Part shown: one piece after another, positions 18,275 through 26,323 of the stretch | Layout: each line of letters begins with the position of its first letter | How positions within the stretch are numbered: the first letter of the stretch is position 1 | Source of the DNA: Pseudomonas synxantha | Lineage (GTDB): Bacteria; Pseudomonadota; Gammaproteobacteria; Pseudomonadales; Pseudomonadaceae | Assembly: GCF_900105675.1 (NCBI RefSeq) | Contig: NZ_LT629786.1 | Coordinates: 3,720,001-3,784,000 of the forward strand | Length of the DNA: 64,000 nt | Reading direction: 5' to 3' | Program-made: the position numbers and the translations under genes | Notes under the pieces: generated by a model | Seen by the model: only the letters and a program-made list of their open reading frames with translations | Databases searched by the model: none | What the model was told of the DNA's origin: nothing

Positions 18275-18755
18275 CAGTAGCACCTATGATAAAACGCCAT
18301 CCGCCCTACCGCCCCCCGTCATGGGCGACCCTCGATCACGCTACGTCAGGCAACGTCGCGCGGGGTCTGCACATGCACATGAGGACTGCAGGGTGGGCAC
18401 ACAAGGCCGGTTGAGCGACCTCACTGTTATGTCCCTTCTGCGCTGACTTCTTATCATTATTGGCTCAGCTACCTGGGCAACAGCCAACCGCTGGGACGTA
18501 TACGGGTGTACGCACCAGGGAAAGCCTAGACCAAGACGGCGCGCAGAATATCACGCTAAACAGCGTTTATGCGCCGTTTGGCCAATTGACAGGCCCAAAT
18601 CGCGGCTTTTAATGCGCCGGTGTCAAGCCTGACAGCCGCGACCTGCGGTCACAGGCCTGGAACTCTGGCGCAAATGGCGGTTCTAGACACCTTCGCCGTT
18701 GCCTGCGTAGCATCGGCGGCTGTCCTTCGTGCACACCTTCCACATAGAGTTACCC
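18275..18755. other. Intergenic region between mqo and MFS gene
   Basis: About 480 bp of divergent promoter region. Overlapping frames here look like shadows with no Shine-Dalgarno or domain. I see no convincing RNA gene, repeat or clear operator; it presumably carries both promoters. Confidence 0.5.
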
Positions 18756-19943
18756 ATGACTACCCAGCAAACACCCGGGCACGTACTGCCCGCGCGCAGC
18801 GCCGCGAAAATGGAAGCGGCCATGGCCGTAGGCGCCTTCGCGATCGGCACCGGCGAATTCGCCATCATGGGCCTGATGCCCGACATCGCCCAGAACCTGG
18901 GGTTAAGCGAACCCCAGGTCGGCCACGCCATCAGCGCCTATGCCCTCGGCGTGATGGTCGGCGCCCCACTGCTGGCCATCCTCGGCGCCAAGCTGCTGCG
19001 CAAACACATGCTGCTGTTGCTGATGGGCCTGTACGCCCTGGGCAACTTCGCCACCGCCTTCACCCCCACCTTCGGCTCGCTGGTGGCCTTCCGCTTTATC
19101 AGCGGCCTGCCCCACGACGCCTACTTCGGCATCGCCGCCGTGGTTGCCTCCAGCATGGTGCCCACCGACAAACGCGCCGGCGCCGTAGCCCGCGTGATGA
19201 TGGGCCTGACCCTGGCCATGCTGCTCGGCAACCCCATCGCCACCTTCCTCGGCCAACACCTGGGCTGGCGCTCGGCGTTCGCCCTGGTCAGCGTGATCGC
19301 CCTGCTCACCATCGCCCTGGTGTGGCAATTCGTGCCCCACCGCCACGACGAACAACGCAGCGACCCACGCAAAGAACTGCGCGCCTTCACCAAACCCCAG
19401 GTATGGATGGCCCTGTCCATCGGCGCGATTGGCTTTGCCGGGATGTTCTGCGTATTCAGCTATCTCGCGCCGACCATGCTGGAAGTGACCAAGGTCTCGC
19501 CGCAGTGGATTCCGTTTGGCCTTGCCGCGTTCGGCGTCGGCGGCATCATCGGCAACATTGCCGGTGGCAAGCTGTTTGATCGCATGCAGTTCCGGGCGGT
19601 GGGCTTGATATTGGTGTGGTCGATGGCCGTGCTGCTGTTCTTCCCCTTCGCCGCGGCGTCGCTGTGGGGCGTGCTGCTGAGCATGGGACTGGTTGGCACC
19701 ATGGTTGCGCTGGCAGCACCGTTGCAGATTCGCCTGATGGACATAGCACACGAAGCGCCGAGCTTGGCGGCAGCGTCTAACCATGCCGCGTTCAACCTGG
19801 CAAATGCCCTGGGCCCGTGGTTTGGCGGCATGGCCATAACTGCCGGCCTTGGCTGGACCAGCACCGGCTACATCGGCGCCGCAACAGCCCTGGTCGGCCT
19901 GGGCCTCTACCTGATTGCCCGGCGTATGAAAGGCGGCCACTAG
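18756..19943 (+). CDS. MFS transporter (AraJ/YdhP-like DHA1 family)
   Basis: A 395-residue, 12-TM major-facilitator efflux-type transporter. The first helix reads A-V-G-A-F-A-I-G-T-G-E-F-A-I-M-G-L-M-P, diagnostic of the AraJ/YdhP/NepI branch, which exports sugars, nucleosides or drugs. The ATG at 18756 is preferred to an upstream GTG at 18729 because homologues start close to this Met. A long alternate frame over the first 850 bp of the gene is a GC-rich shadow. It stands alone and is followed by a REPIN. Substrate unknown. Confidence 0.85.
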   Translation: MTTQQTPGHVLPARSAAKMEAAMAVGAFAIGTGEFAIMGLMPDIAQNLGLSEPQVGHAISAYALGVMVGAPLLAILGAKLLRKHMLLLLMGLYALGNFATAFTPTFGSLVAFRFISGLPHDAYFGIAAVVASSMVPTDKRAGAVARVMMGLTLAMLLGNPIATFLGQHLGWRSAFALVSVIALLTIALVWQFVPHRHDEQRSDPRKELRAFTKPQVWMALSIGAIGFAGMFCVFSYLAPTMLEVTKVSPQWIPFGLAAFGVGGIIGNIAGGKLFDRMQFRAVGLILVWSMAVLLFFPFAAASLWGVLLSMGLVGTMVALAAPLQIRLMDIAHEAPSLAAASNHAAFNLANALGPWFGGMAITAGLGWTSTGYIGAATALVGLGLYLIARRMKGGH

Positions 19944-19949
19944 GCTCTC

Positions 19950-20049
19950 TGTAGGAGCGAGCTTGCTCGCGAAAATCGCCAACGATAACGCGGGCATCCT
20001 GATTCACCACCGCGCCCTCAAGTTTTCCGCGAGCAAGCTCGCTCCTACA
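19950..20049. repeat. REPIN of the GTAGGAGCGAGCTTGCTCGCGAA class
   Basis: Two inverted copies of TGTAGGAGCGAGCTTGCTCGCGAA around a 50-bp spacer. It belongs to a different REP class from most in the window and lies just after the MFS stop. Confidence 0.85.
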
Positions 20050-20087
20050 CGTCATCACTCAAGCGGGCTGCACAGCAGCCCAGCGCG

Positions 20088-20187
20088 GCATCAATCATCA
20101 CGCAACAACCCCGAACCATACTCCCCGCCCACTGCCAACAAAATTCATCTTGGCAGCTTCGCTGGAGCTACGGTCGCCAAACGCCTG
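20088..20187 (-). pseudogene. Duplicated 3' fragment of the neighbouring small lipoprotein gene
   Basis: Bases 20088-20187 closely resemble 20271-20384, the 3' half of the adjacent lipoprotein gene. On the minus strand it would encode a similar tail (F-G-D-R-S-S-S-E-A-A-K-M-N-F-V-G-S-G), then diverges and stops. No start, signal peptide or lipobox is present, so it is a gene remnant. A single REP copy lies between it and the intact gene. Confidence 0.6.
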
Positions 20188-20205
20188 ACCACTGAAGATC
20201 AAACT

Positions 20206-20229
20206 GTGGGAGGGGGCTTGCTCCCGATT
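20206..20229. repeat. Single REP element
   Basis: One GTGGGAGGGGGCTTGCTCCCGAT copy without an inverted partner. It lies between the duplicated fragment and the intact lipoprotein gene. Confidence 0.8.
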
Positions 20230-20273
20230 GCCATGTGTCAGTCAACACACCACTGACTGCCTCACCACCCTCA

Positions 20274-20492
20274 TCAATCATCATGCAACAACCCCGCCCC
20301 ATACTCCCCATAACTACTCCCCAACCCACTGCCACCAAAATTCATCTTGGCGGCTTTGCTGGGGCTGTGGTCCCCAAACGACTGGCATCCGCCTGAAAAG
20401 CACGGGTCACTGCTCACGGCTGGTGAAGATGAACAAGCACTCAACAGCAACGTGCCGGCGATCATCACAACTTTGACGAGGTTCGAGATCAT
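20274..20492 (-). CDS. Small predicted lipoprotein
   Basis: A 72-residue protein with a type-II signal peptide: M-I-S-N-L-V-K-V-V-M-I-A-G-T followed by the lipobox L-L-S-A-C, so Cys20 would be lipidated. The mature part is short, Ser/Gly-rich and holds two further Cys (D-P-C-F-S-G-G-C). GGGAG lies about 10 bp before the ATG. I do not recognise the family. Its 3' half has been duplicated downstream. Confidence 0.65.
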   Translation of the reverse strand: MISNLVKVVMIAGTLLLSACSSSPAVSSDPCFSGGCQSFGDHSPSKAAKMNFGGSGLGSSYGEYGAGLLHDD

Positions 20493-20606
20493 GGTTTCAA
20501 CTCCCTATGGGCTGGAGGCGCTGGGGTCCTCTCTTGCAGGCAATCGTAGGCCTCAAAGGCGCAGGGAATTATGAAACTTTGCGGGGGGACAGCATGAGTT
20601 CAGGTT

Positions 20607-20627
20607 GCCGCCTTGGGGTAAGGCGGC
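20607..20627 (-). terminator. Hairpin after the DUF6124 gene
   Basis: GCCGCCTT-GGGGT-AAGGCGGC: perfect 8-bp stem, 11 bp past the minus-strand stop at 20639. There is no strong U-run, so termination strength is uncertain. Confidence 0.5.
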
Positions 20628-20638
20628 GGGGTTGGTTG

Positions 20639-21004
20639 TCAGGCTTTGACTGGAGCGGTCACAGGCGCAACTTGCTCCTGGGCTCGGTCAACAAGCAGCG
20701 AACTCAACTCGATTAACTGCTGAATGCCCAAGGCGATGGCGCGCTGGGAGTCGTCGAGGTCGAACGCCAGGGTGGCGGCCATTTCGTTAGCGGATGCCAG
20801 GTTTTCGGTGGCATTGGCCAGGAGGGTTTCAGGGTCGAGGGTTGGGTTTACGAGGAATAGGTTGTTGCTTGGGCGTTCGACGGGCGCAGCTTCGTCGGAT
20901 GGGGGCAAGTGATGATGGATTGCTCGGTGAGCTGCGGCTTGAAGCTTGGGAACAGAAAATGCAGCGTTTGAAGCATAAGGCGGATTAGGTGTGACCTTGT
21001 ACAT
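20639..21004 (-). CDS. DUF6124 family protein
   Basis: A 121-residue protein of a Pseudomonas-specific family often present in many copies per genome. Recognisable features are the start M-Y-K-V-T-P-N-P-P, a central F-L-V-N-P-T-L-D-P-E-T-L-L segment, and the C-terminal helix A-I-A-L-G-I-Q-Q-L-I-E-L. AAAGGAG precedes the ATG by about 8 bp. Biochemical function is unknown. It lies at the edge of the accessory region. The family call is from memory of related proteins. Confidence 0.75.
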   Translation of the reverse strand: MYKVTPNPPYASNAAFSVPKLQAAAHRAIHHHLPPSDEAAPVERPSNNLFLVNPTLDPETLLANATENLASANEMAATLAFDLDDSQRAIALGIQQLIELSSLLVDRAQEQVAPVTAPVKA

Positions 21005-21018
21005 GGCGAAGCTCCTTT

Positions 21019-21421
21019 AGCGTTTAAGGAACTGCCTATCTCACTTCCACATGAGGGGTGGCAGCTGTACGCAGGTGTGGAAGACCAGGGCTAAAGGACC
21101 CGGCGCACCGAAGTGCCCCGCGCACAGCCGCCATAAGCAATCATACAGACGTAAAAAAACGCCGGTAGGTGTTTATGCGCGATTGAGCGCCTTCAGCTTG
21201 GTCGGACTTCCACATCCGGCCGCTGGATTGCCAGCGGCTTGAGGAGGTTAGCTAGGGGAGGTCTGAGGGGCAAGCTGAGAAAATCGTAGGAAATCTCTTA
21301 TGCATTATAGTGAGCTGCACTCGTCTTGTTTTACCGAATTAACCTTAGATACTGAACGTCTCTGTCTTAAGAGCGATAGTTACTGAGTCTACCCAAGCAC
21401 TTTCACGCACAATTACAAACA
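21019..21421. other. Intergenic stretch entering the AT-rich island
   Basis: About 400 bp with no supportable gene. Base composition shifts from GC-rich to clearly AT-richer near 21,290. I see no integrase, tRNA fragment or obvious attachment repeat here. Confidence 0.5.
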
Positions 21422-22720
21422 TCACAAACAAAACGCCTTTCCAAATAGCTCTTGCGCGACAACCATTATGTTACGCCAAGAGGCATCAAGTTCGTTTATA
21501 TAAATGAACGAGTGTAGAGATACAGCTGCGATAGCAGGAACCCAAGCCAAAAATCTAAGCGCCCAAAGAGATCGCCCCAACATCCTTTCATTCTTTTTTA
21601 GTCCCCAAATAGCTGATCGCAAATACAGCCTAAGATCTTCAGGATAAATTTCGATCTTTTTTTCATGAGAGGAAAACAATAGCATTCTAGAGTGACAGAT
21701 CCGTTTATACTGCAGTCTCTGTGCTGCAATAGTCTCAGCCATTATAAAAGAAGTGAGTGTAACACCCAGCACTAAAACAGTACTCTCAAACACATTTTCA
21801 GCTTTCACAATGGCAATCAAGACAATTAGCGAAATAGGAATACTCAAAACCTTACCACTAATATCGCTTATTAGCTTTGACAATTGATCCGCAATACTCA
21901 ACTCAGCAGAACCAACTTCCTGCTTAGCCTTATGAAAAGAAAATCCACTTAAATAAGTATCCAGATTATTATTATAAAGCCTTAAAAACTCATCCCACTT
22001 TAAAACTAAAAGCTTAAATCTTTCTCTCGCATCAATTGACTCTTTAGAAAACTCCACAAGCGAAGCTCGGAAAATAGACCTTTCCTTAACAAGATGCGGA
22101 TTCTTATCAAAATTCGACTCTAAAAGGGCAGTAATTAAATTTGAGTTTACGCTACACTTCAACAATTCTAAATCTATATTTGGTTGCAAAGCTATAGTTT
22201 TTGCGCCTTTAGCCCCATCATCCTCAACAAAAATGAGCTTATACTCTTCACCCCTCAACTTTTCATCATGATAATGAGCAAGATCTGCAAGACACATGAT
22301 CAGTTGACAGATGGAATTAAGATTCCCTAAACGGGAATCTAAAAACTCTTCACCTTGAGAACAAACATCTTCATCAATTAGATATATTTCTTTTGGAAGT
22401 TTACCGCGCGCAATTGCCTTGCACTCAAGCAACAACTGCTGGAAGCCTTGATAAACATCAGCCTCGCCAGCGCCACTTAGCTTATAAGTAAATTCAAATC
22501 TTGACCAAACGTCTGGAATCTCGATTGTAGCGGCATCAATTTCTTTTCCATCAATCAAAATCTCATCAAACCGACCAGTTTGTGACGCCACAAGCTCCAA
22601 TACTGCAGGTCCTACCTCCGCATTGAACTGCTCCGCAAGAAAACAGAACGAGCTTTTCGTTTGTAGCTTTGGTTTACCCAAAGCACGATAGGCCTTTGCA
22701 AACCTCACGGAGGAAGCCAT
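21422..22720 (-). CDS. Hypothetical membrane protein, partner of YejK-like protein
   Basis: A 432-residue protein I do not recognise. The first ~285 residues are soluble and acidic-to-mixed. Then come two adjacent membrane segments at about 290-332 (V-L-S-I-P-I-S-L-I-V-L-I-A-I-V and V-L-V-L-G-V-T-L-T-S-F-I-M) and one at about 385-410 (R-F-L-A-W-V-P-A-I-A-A-V-S-L). It starts one base after the stop of the YejK-like gene (TAA-A-ATG), so the two are almost surely co-translated. Codon use is AT-rich, unlike the flanking core genes, which suggests horizontal transfer. The layout (soluble sensor partner plus membrane protein) resembles defence modules with a membrane effector, but that is only inference. 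Confidence 0.8.
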   Translation of the reverse strand: MASSVRFAKAYRALGKPKLQTKSSFCFLAEQFNAEVGPAVLELVASQTGRFDEILIDGKEIDAATIEIPDVWSRFEFTYKLSGAGEADVYQGFQQLLLECKAIARGKLPKEIYLIDEDVCSQGEEFLDSRLGNLNSICQLIMCLADLAHYHDEKLRGEEYKLIFVEDDGAKGAKTIALQPNIDLELLKCSVNSNLITALLESNFDKNPHLVKERSIFRASLVEFSKESIDARERFKLLVLKWDEFLRLYNNNLDTYLSGFSFHKAKQEVGSAELSIADQLSKLISDISGKVLSIPISLIVLIAIVKAENVFESTVLVLGVTLTSFIMAETIAAQRLQYKRICHSRMLLFSSHEKKIEIYPEDLRLYLRSAIWGLKKNERMLGRSLWALRFLAWVPAIAAVSLHSFIYINELDASWRNIMVVAQELFGKAFCL

Positions 22721-22721
22721 T

Positions 22722-23843
22722 TTACTTATTCACCCCTTCATCTTTCTTTTCATTGATGGCAGCACGTATGACTGCTACAGCCTCCTCTGACAAATTATTA
22801 AGTATCAATTTACGATCCTTTTCTAAAAAAAGAATCTCAGAATTGACATCCTCACCTAACGCATCTCGATCAAACTTTAACTGCCAATTTTCGGCCTTAA
22901 AAGAAACATGGGTATATTTTTGCAGCGTTGCTTTGCTGAGCGGAAACTCAACTGGAACCCCTACAGCTTCGCTATTTAAATGTGCTACAAACTCACCAGC
23001 CAAATCATCTGCTTGCCCTTCGTAAGTCGCGGGAAAAAACTGCCTGGCTATAGCTTCAACTTCAGTTAGCTTGACAGAATCACCCGACTCCCTTTTCTTC
23101 TCCAGGTAATGTAACACTTGGTCCTTCATCTCCAATCGACGCGGATAAAGATCCGGCCTTTCTCTAAAAAACTGTGTACTTTCCAAAATTAAGTTTTTAG
23201 TCGCTTGGGAGGAAGCGCTACCGACCATACACCCTAAAGAATTAACAAAATAACCCGCTGCCGAACGACCCGATGTCTGACTTAAGAAACTTAGGTAGTT
23301 CAACTCAAGACGCTCACCTTCATCAGCCGCCACATACTTACCATAACGTTCGAAATTTATTCGCGCAGCTTGATAAAGGCTGTTCAAATCAAGCTCAATC
23401 AATTCCTCCGGCTCTAAATTCTCATTTAGGCGCAGACCGTCTCGCTTTTTAAGCATAGCTATCAAAAAAAACCGACCTTGAGCACTTTCATAGTCTACAA
23501 ACAAAATATATCCGCCAGAAGCAGCTGGCAGTGGTTTTGCAGTCGCGTGCAATTCCCCCATTGCAGATTGCGTCAGCTCCATGAATGACTTTTCTGCAAG
23601 ATCGGGCTGAGAAAAATATGCATGAAAATCTTTCGGATACTCGCTTGCAGTTTTTTTTGCAAAAGTACCATAGTGAGCGTTGTTATTTTTCTTGCCGTAT
23701 ATACCTACTGCACCTTCTATCAACTTTAATACCGCTGGGACAGCTAAATCAAAGACAACATTCCGAATATTAGAATCAAGAATATCTTTATATTGCTCTT
23801 TAACCAGTTCGTGTACTACAGCAAAATTTACTTTCGTTTCCAT
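22722..23843 (-). CDS. Nucleoid-associated protein, YejK/NdpA (NA37) family
   Basis: A 373-residue protein of the 37-kDa nucleoid-associated family. Blocks shared with E. coli YejK include G-G-Y-I-L-F-V-D-Y, L-R-L-N-E-N-L-E-P, L-N-Y-L-S-F-L-S-Q-T-S-G-R and Y-F-V-N-S-L-G-C. It is somewhat longer than YejK (335). AGGAGC lies 6 bp before the ATG. It is the first gene of a two-gene operon with a membrane protein, inside AT-rich accessory DNA, so it is not the housekeeping yejK copy. DNA binding is the family's expected activity; coupling to a membrane partner suggests it may detect foreign or damaged DNA, which is inference. Confidence 0.82.
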   Translation of the reverse strand: METKVNFAVVHELVKEQYKDILDSNIRNVVFDLAVPAVLKLIEGAVGIYGKKNNNAHYGTFAKKTASEYPKDFHAYFSQPDLAEKSFMELTQSAMGELHATAKPLPAASGGYILFVDYESAQGRFFLIAMLKKRDGLRLNENLEPEELIELDLNSLYQAARINFERYGKYVAADEGERLELNYLSFLSQTSGRSAAGYFVNSLGCMVGSASSQATKNLILESTQFFRERPDLYPRRLEMKDQVLHYLEKKRESGDSVKLTEVEAIARQFFPATYEGQADDLAGEFVAHLNSEAVGVPVEFPLSKATLQKYTHVSFKAENWQLKFDRDALGEDVNSEILFLEKDRKLILNNLSEEAVAVIRAAINEKKDEGVNK

Positions 23844-23859
23844 ACGTGCTCCTGGCGAA

Positions 23860-24261
23860 TGAGATAATCACGTTTTATTTTGAAAGCACGTGATAGCAAA
23901 AAGACTTCATCATACGAGCGTTAGTAAATTCTGCATAGCCAGCGGAACCGAGTGTCACTTGGCACTGCATACCGCGACAACTGACGCATCCAGCATAGCC
24001 TAAAAGACAAAGAACTGTATGCATAAACAGTAAAAATCACAAGCCCGATTGAGCCTCCCGAATCCCGGGAGCTCAGTCCTTCTCAACACCTTCTTTGCAC
24101 ATGAATTCTAGCGGCTGTAGAGGTCAGATCACGTTATCCAGTCTTTCAAACTAGAGAAACAGCGCACATATCACTTCCGGATACACCTCTCGACGACCAG
24201 CTGATTCGAGCCAACGCACCACGGTGTAAGATGAGCACAAGCGTTCACCATCGAGGCCATC
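23860..24261. other. Intergenic region with an imperfect hairpin
   Basis: About 400 bp without a supportable gene. It contains the promoter region of the YejK-like operon. An imperfect hairpin (TGAGCCTCCCG / CCCGGGAGCTCA) lies at 24050-24075; its role is unclear. Confidence 0.45.
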
Positions 24262-24504
24262 ATGACTGGATTATCCCTAAACCTGCCAGAAGACCTATCC
24301 AACTCTTTCGCCGACCTGGACAAAACCAACGGTCAGACAGCGAGCTACCTTGCGATGGACGTTCTTCGCGACTACATCGAACACGAGAAAACGCTGACCG
24401 CCCAAATCGAGCTGGCAGTAAAGGAAGCCAACGAAGGCAAATTCGCCACCGATGACCAAGTGGCGTCCATGCGCGCTAGGTGCTGGAGCCGGAATGCAGG
24501 TTGA
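24262..24504 (+). CDS. RelB/ParD-like antitoxin (ribbon-helix-helix)
   Basis: An 80-residue CopG/ribbon-helix-helix antitoxin: the strand T-G-L-S-L-N-L-P-E-D-L, helices around S-Y-L-A-M-D-V-L-R-D-Y-I-E, and a toxin-binding tail. GAGG lies just upstream of the ATG. It overlaps the following toxin start by 11 bp, the normal operon design for this class. The antitoxin reads through intact, whereas the toxin is frameshifted. It therefore may persist as an orphan antitoxin, or could neutralise related toxins. Confidence 0.8.
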   Translation: MTGLSLNLPEDLSNSFADLDKTNGQTASYLAMDVLRDYIEHEKTLTAQIELAVKEANEGKFATDDQVASMRARCWSRNAG

Positions 24505-24777
24505 GTGGCTTGAAAAAGCACTCAAAAATCTGGAAGACGAAGTGAACTATGTCGCTCTCAAAAATCCAAAAGCCGCTGACGACTTCTCGGATGCCATTTT
24601 CGCCAGCGTCGACAGGCTGGCTCAGCTTCCTTCCATGGGACGTGAAGGTCGGGTGAAACACACCCACGATGGACAGCTCCCAACTGGTCCTATCTGATCC
24701 CGTACAGAGCTCGGGGTGATCGACTGCAGATCCTTGGCGTATTCCACACACGGCAACGGCCTCGTTCGAAGCGGTAA
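24494..24777 (+). pseudogene. RelE/ParE-family toxin, frameshifted
   Basis: Starts M-Q-V-E-W-L-E-K-A-L-K-N-L and runs as a normal RelE/ParE toxin to G-R-E-G-R-V near 24655. It then leaves frame at about 24668 and stops at 24697. In the next frame the family C-terminus continues cleanly (T-A-P-N-W-S-Y-L-I-P-Y-R, then L-Q-I-L-G-V-F-H-T-R) to a TAA at 24777. Restoring one base (CACGATGG read as CACGAATGG) gives a full-length toxin of about 94 residues. The lost C-terminal strands hold the catalytic region, so the toxin is predicted inactive. A sequencing error is the main alternative. Confidence 0.82.
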
Positions 24778-25048
24778 TGCGCGCAAAACTTGCCTCTCCG
24801 ACCCCCAAGATCCATTCGTGATAAGTGGAGGCCAGCCGGGAGAAGTCCTGAAAACAAACCTATCTCATGAAACAGGATTCCGATAAGCTTCACGCAGTAG
24901 AATCGAAACAGTTAATGGCGACGCAGGAAGCAAAGCGACGAGCGCTCAGAACAACAAAGCGTTTGGTGATTATTGATAAACAATGGCGGATTTTAACTCT
25001 ATAAACGGGCTAAAAAACCTCAATAAAATATTCAAGGATGAAAAAATC

Positions 25049-25633
25049 ATGGCAATTCGAACGATACCCAGCAATGGCGCTTGGGATTTAGCAGTAAGCC
25101 TCGACAAACACATTATTCGTTCCGTACCAATTGGCTACAATGATTATGGACACATGCAATTTGACACCGAAAGAACAGACATTGGTGAAGCCGTATTCCA
25201 ACTAAAATATCGCTTTGACTTTACAAAAGTAGAATACATAGCCAATCAAATAATAGCAGCATTAAATAGTCAACCATTCCCGAAAATCGAAGTTGTAATT
25301 CCAATGCCTGCAAGCAAAGTTCGCGCAAAACAACCAGTAACTGAAATCGCCAAAAAAGTGGCCGAATTACTGGGAATTTACTGTAGCGAAGACACTTTAG
25401 AAAAAATAAAACCTACGGGTGCAATGAAGGACCTGGAAACATATGCTGAGCGTTCCGCAGCCCTAGATGGATGCTTCGAAATTCGTGATAAGATCAGCAG
25501 AGGGCCATGGAATGCACTTCTAATAGATGACCTATATGATACTGGCGCATCATTAGAAGCCGCGTGCAATAAACTTAGACAAAACACCAACATCAAAAAC
25601 ATATCTGTCGTCGCCATAACCCGGAGACATTAA
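25049..25633 (+). CDS. ComF-like phosphoribosyltransferase
   Basis: Type-I phosphoribosyltransferase domain protein. The PRPP-binding loop reads L-L-I-D-D-L-Y-D-T-G-A-S-L at about residues 156-168, and V-V-I-P-M-P-A-S precedes it, as in ComF-like enzymes. ATG 25049 is chosen because AAGGA lies 10 bp upstream and related proteins seem to begin here; an in-frame ATG at 24983 would add 22 residues. It runs straight into the SLOG gene (stop followed directly by ATG), so the two are coupled. Codon use is AT-rich. PRTases join a base to PRPP; the partner may act on the same nucleotide pool. No known pathway gene is nearby, which argues against simple purine salvage or competence. Confidence 0.78.
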   Translation: MAIRTIPSNGAWDLAVSLDKHIIRSVPIGYNDYGHMQFDTERTDIGEAVFQLKYRFDFTKVEYIANQIIAALNSQPFPKIEVVIPMPASKVRAKQPVTEIAKKVAELLGIYCSEDTLEKIKPTGAMKDLETYAERSAALDGCFEIRDKISRGPWNALLIDDLYDTGASLEAACNKLRQNTNIKNISVVAITRRH

Positions 25634-26323
25634 ATGTCAAAAGTATTTATTTCTGGCTCCATAAACATCAAAAGCCTTGATGAAAAAGTAAAATCAAGGC
25701 TAAACAATGTTATTGCGTCCGGACTAGACGTTCTAATCGGCGATGCTGGTGGTGTTGACAAATCCGTTCAGCAATACTTCAAGCAACATAATTTTGCTGA
25801 GGTAACTGTATACTGTACTGGTAGTGTCCCAAGAAACAACGACGGTCAATGGCCTGTCGTGAATGTTGAACCACCTGTTAAAACAAAATCCAGAGCCTAT
25901 TTTACGGCCAAAGATTTGAAAATGGCTGACGACTCTGATTTTGGACTTATGATCTGGGATTGCAAGAGCCCCGGAACTTTGAGCAACGTAATAGAATTAC
26001 TTAAGAAAAAGAAGAAGTCTGTTGTTTACGTATCTTCAGAAAAATCGTTCTTCAACATAACCAACACATCAGATCTTAAAAAACTGGTTATGCTGATGGA
26101 TGAAGACGCCCTACTAGAAGCAAACAAAAAAGTATCCCTCGATAAAAAACTCGCGTCACTCGACGAAAACTACCCGGTATCACGTGAAAATGAAAAGCAG
26201 ATAATTTACGACAAAATAAAAGAGCATAGAGATATCATCGCAAAACACGAGTTAGAAATTTTATCCCTGCAGGAAAAACTTGACAAAACTCTTGAACCAA
26301 CTGATGACATGTTCACAAGTTAG
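25634..26323 (+). CDS. SLOG-like Rossmann domain protein
   Basis: A 229-residue protein. The N-terminal ~130 residues look like the SLOG/DprA-LOG nucleotide-binding fold: the first strand K-V-F-I-S-G-S, then L-I-G-D-A-G-G-V-D-K-S with a Gly-rich turn, and D-F-G-L-M-I-W-D followed by P-G-T-L. The C-terminal ~80 residues are charged and likely coiled-coil (I-I-Y-D-K-I-K-E-H-R-D-I-I-A-K). The ATG follows the phosphoribosyltransferase stop directly, with GGAG 8 bp upstream. SLOG domains sense or cleave nucleotide ligands and recur in bacterial conflict systems (established for the superfamily). The specific function of this gene is unknown. Confidence 0.7.
   Translation: MSKVFISGSINIKSLDEKVKSRLNNVIASGLDVLIGDAGGVDKSVQQYFKQHNFAEVTVYCTGSVPRNNDGQWPVVNVEPPVKTKSRAYFTAKDLKMADDSDFGLMIWDCKSPGTLSNVIELLKKKKKSVVYVSSEKSFFNITNTSDLKKLVMLMDEDALLEANKKVSLDKKLASLDENYPVSRENEKQIIYDKIKEHRDIIAKHELEILSLQEKLDKTLEPTDDMFTS

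Noticed and set aside
18620..19579. 319-codon plus-strand frame overlapping the MFS gene
   Set aside because: Arg/Pro-rich shadow in another frame of the clear 12-TM transporter.
24867..25004. 45-codon frame before the phosphoribosyltransferase
   Set aside because: No ribosome-binding site and no family; overlaps the possible longer PRTase start. Not enough to call a gene.
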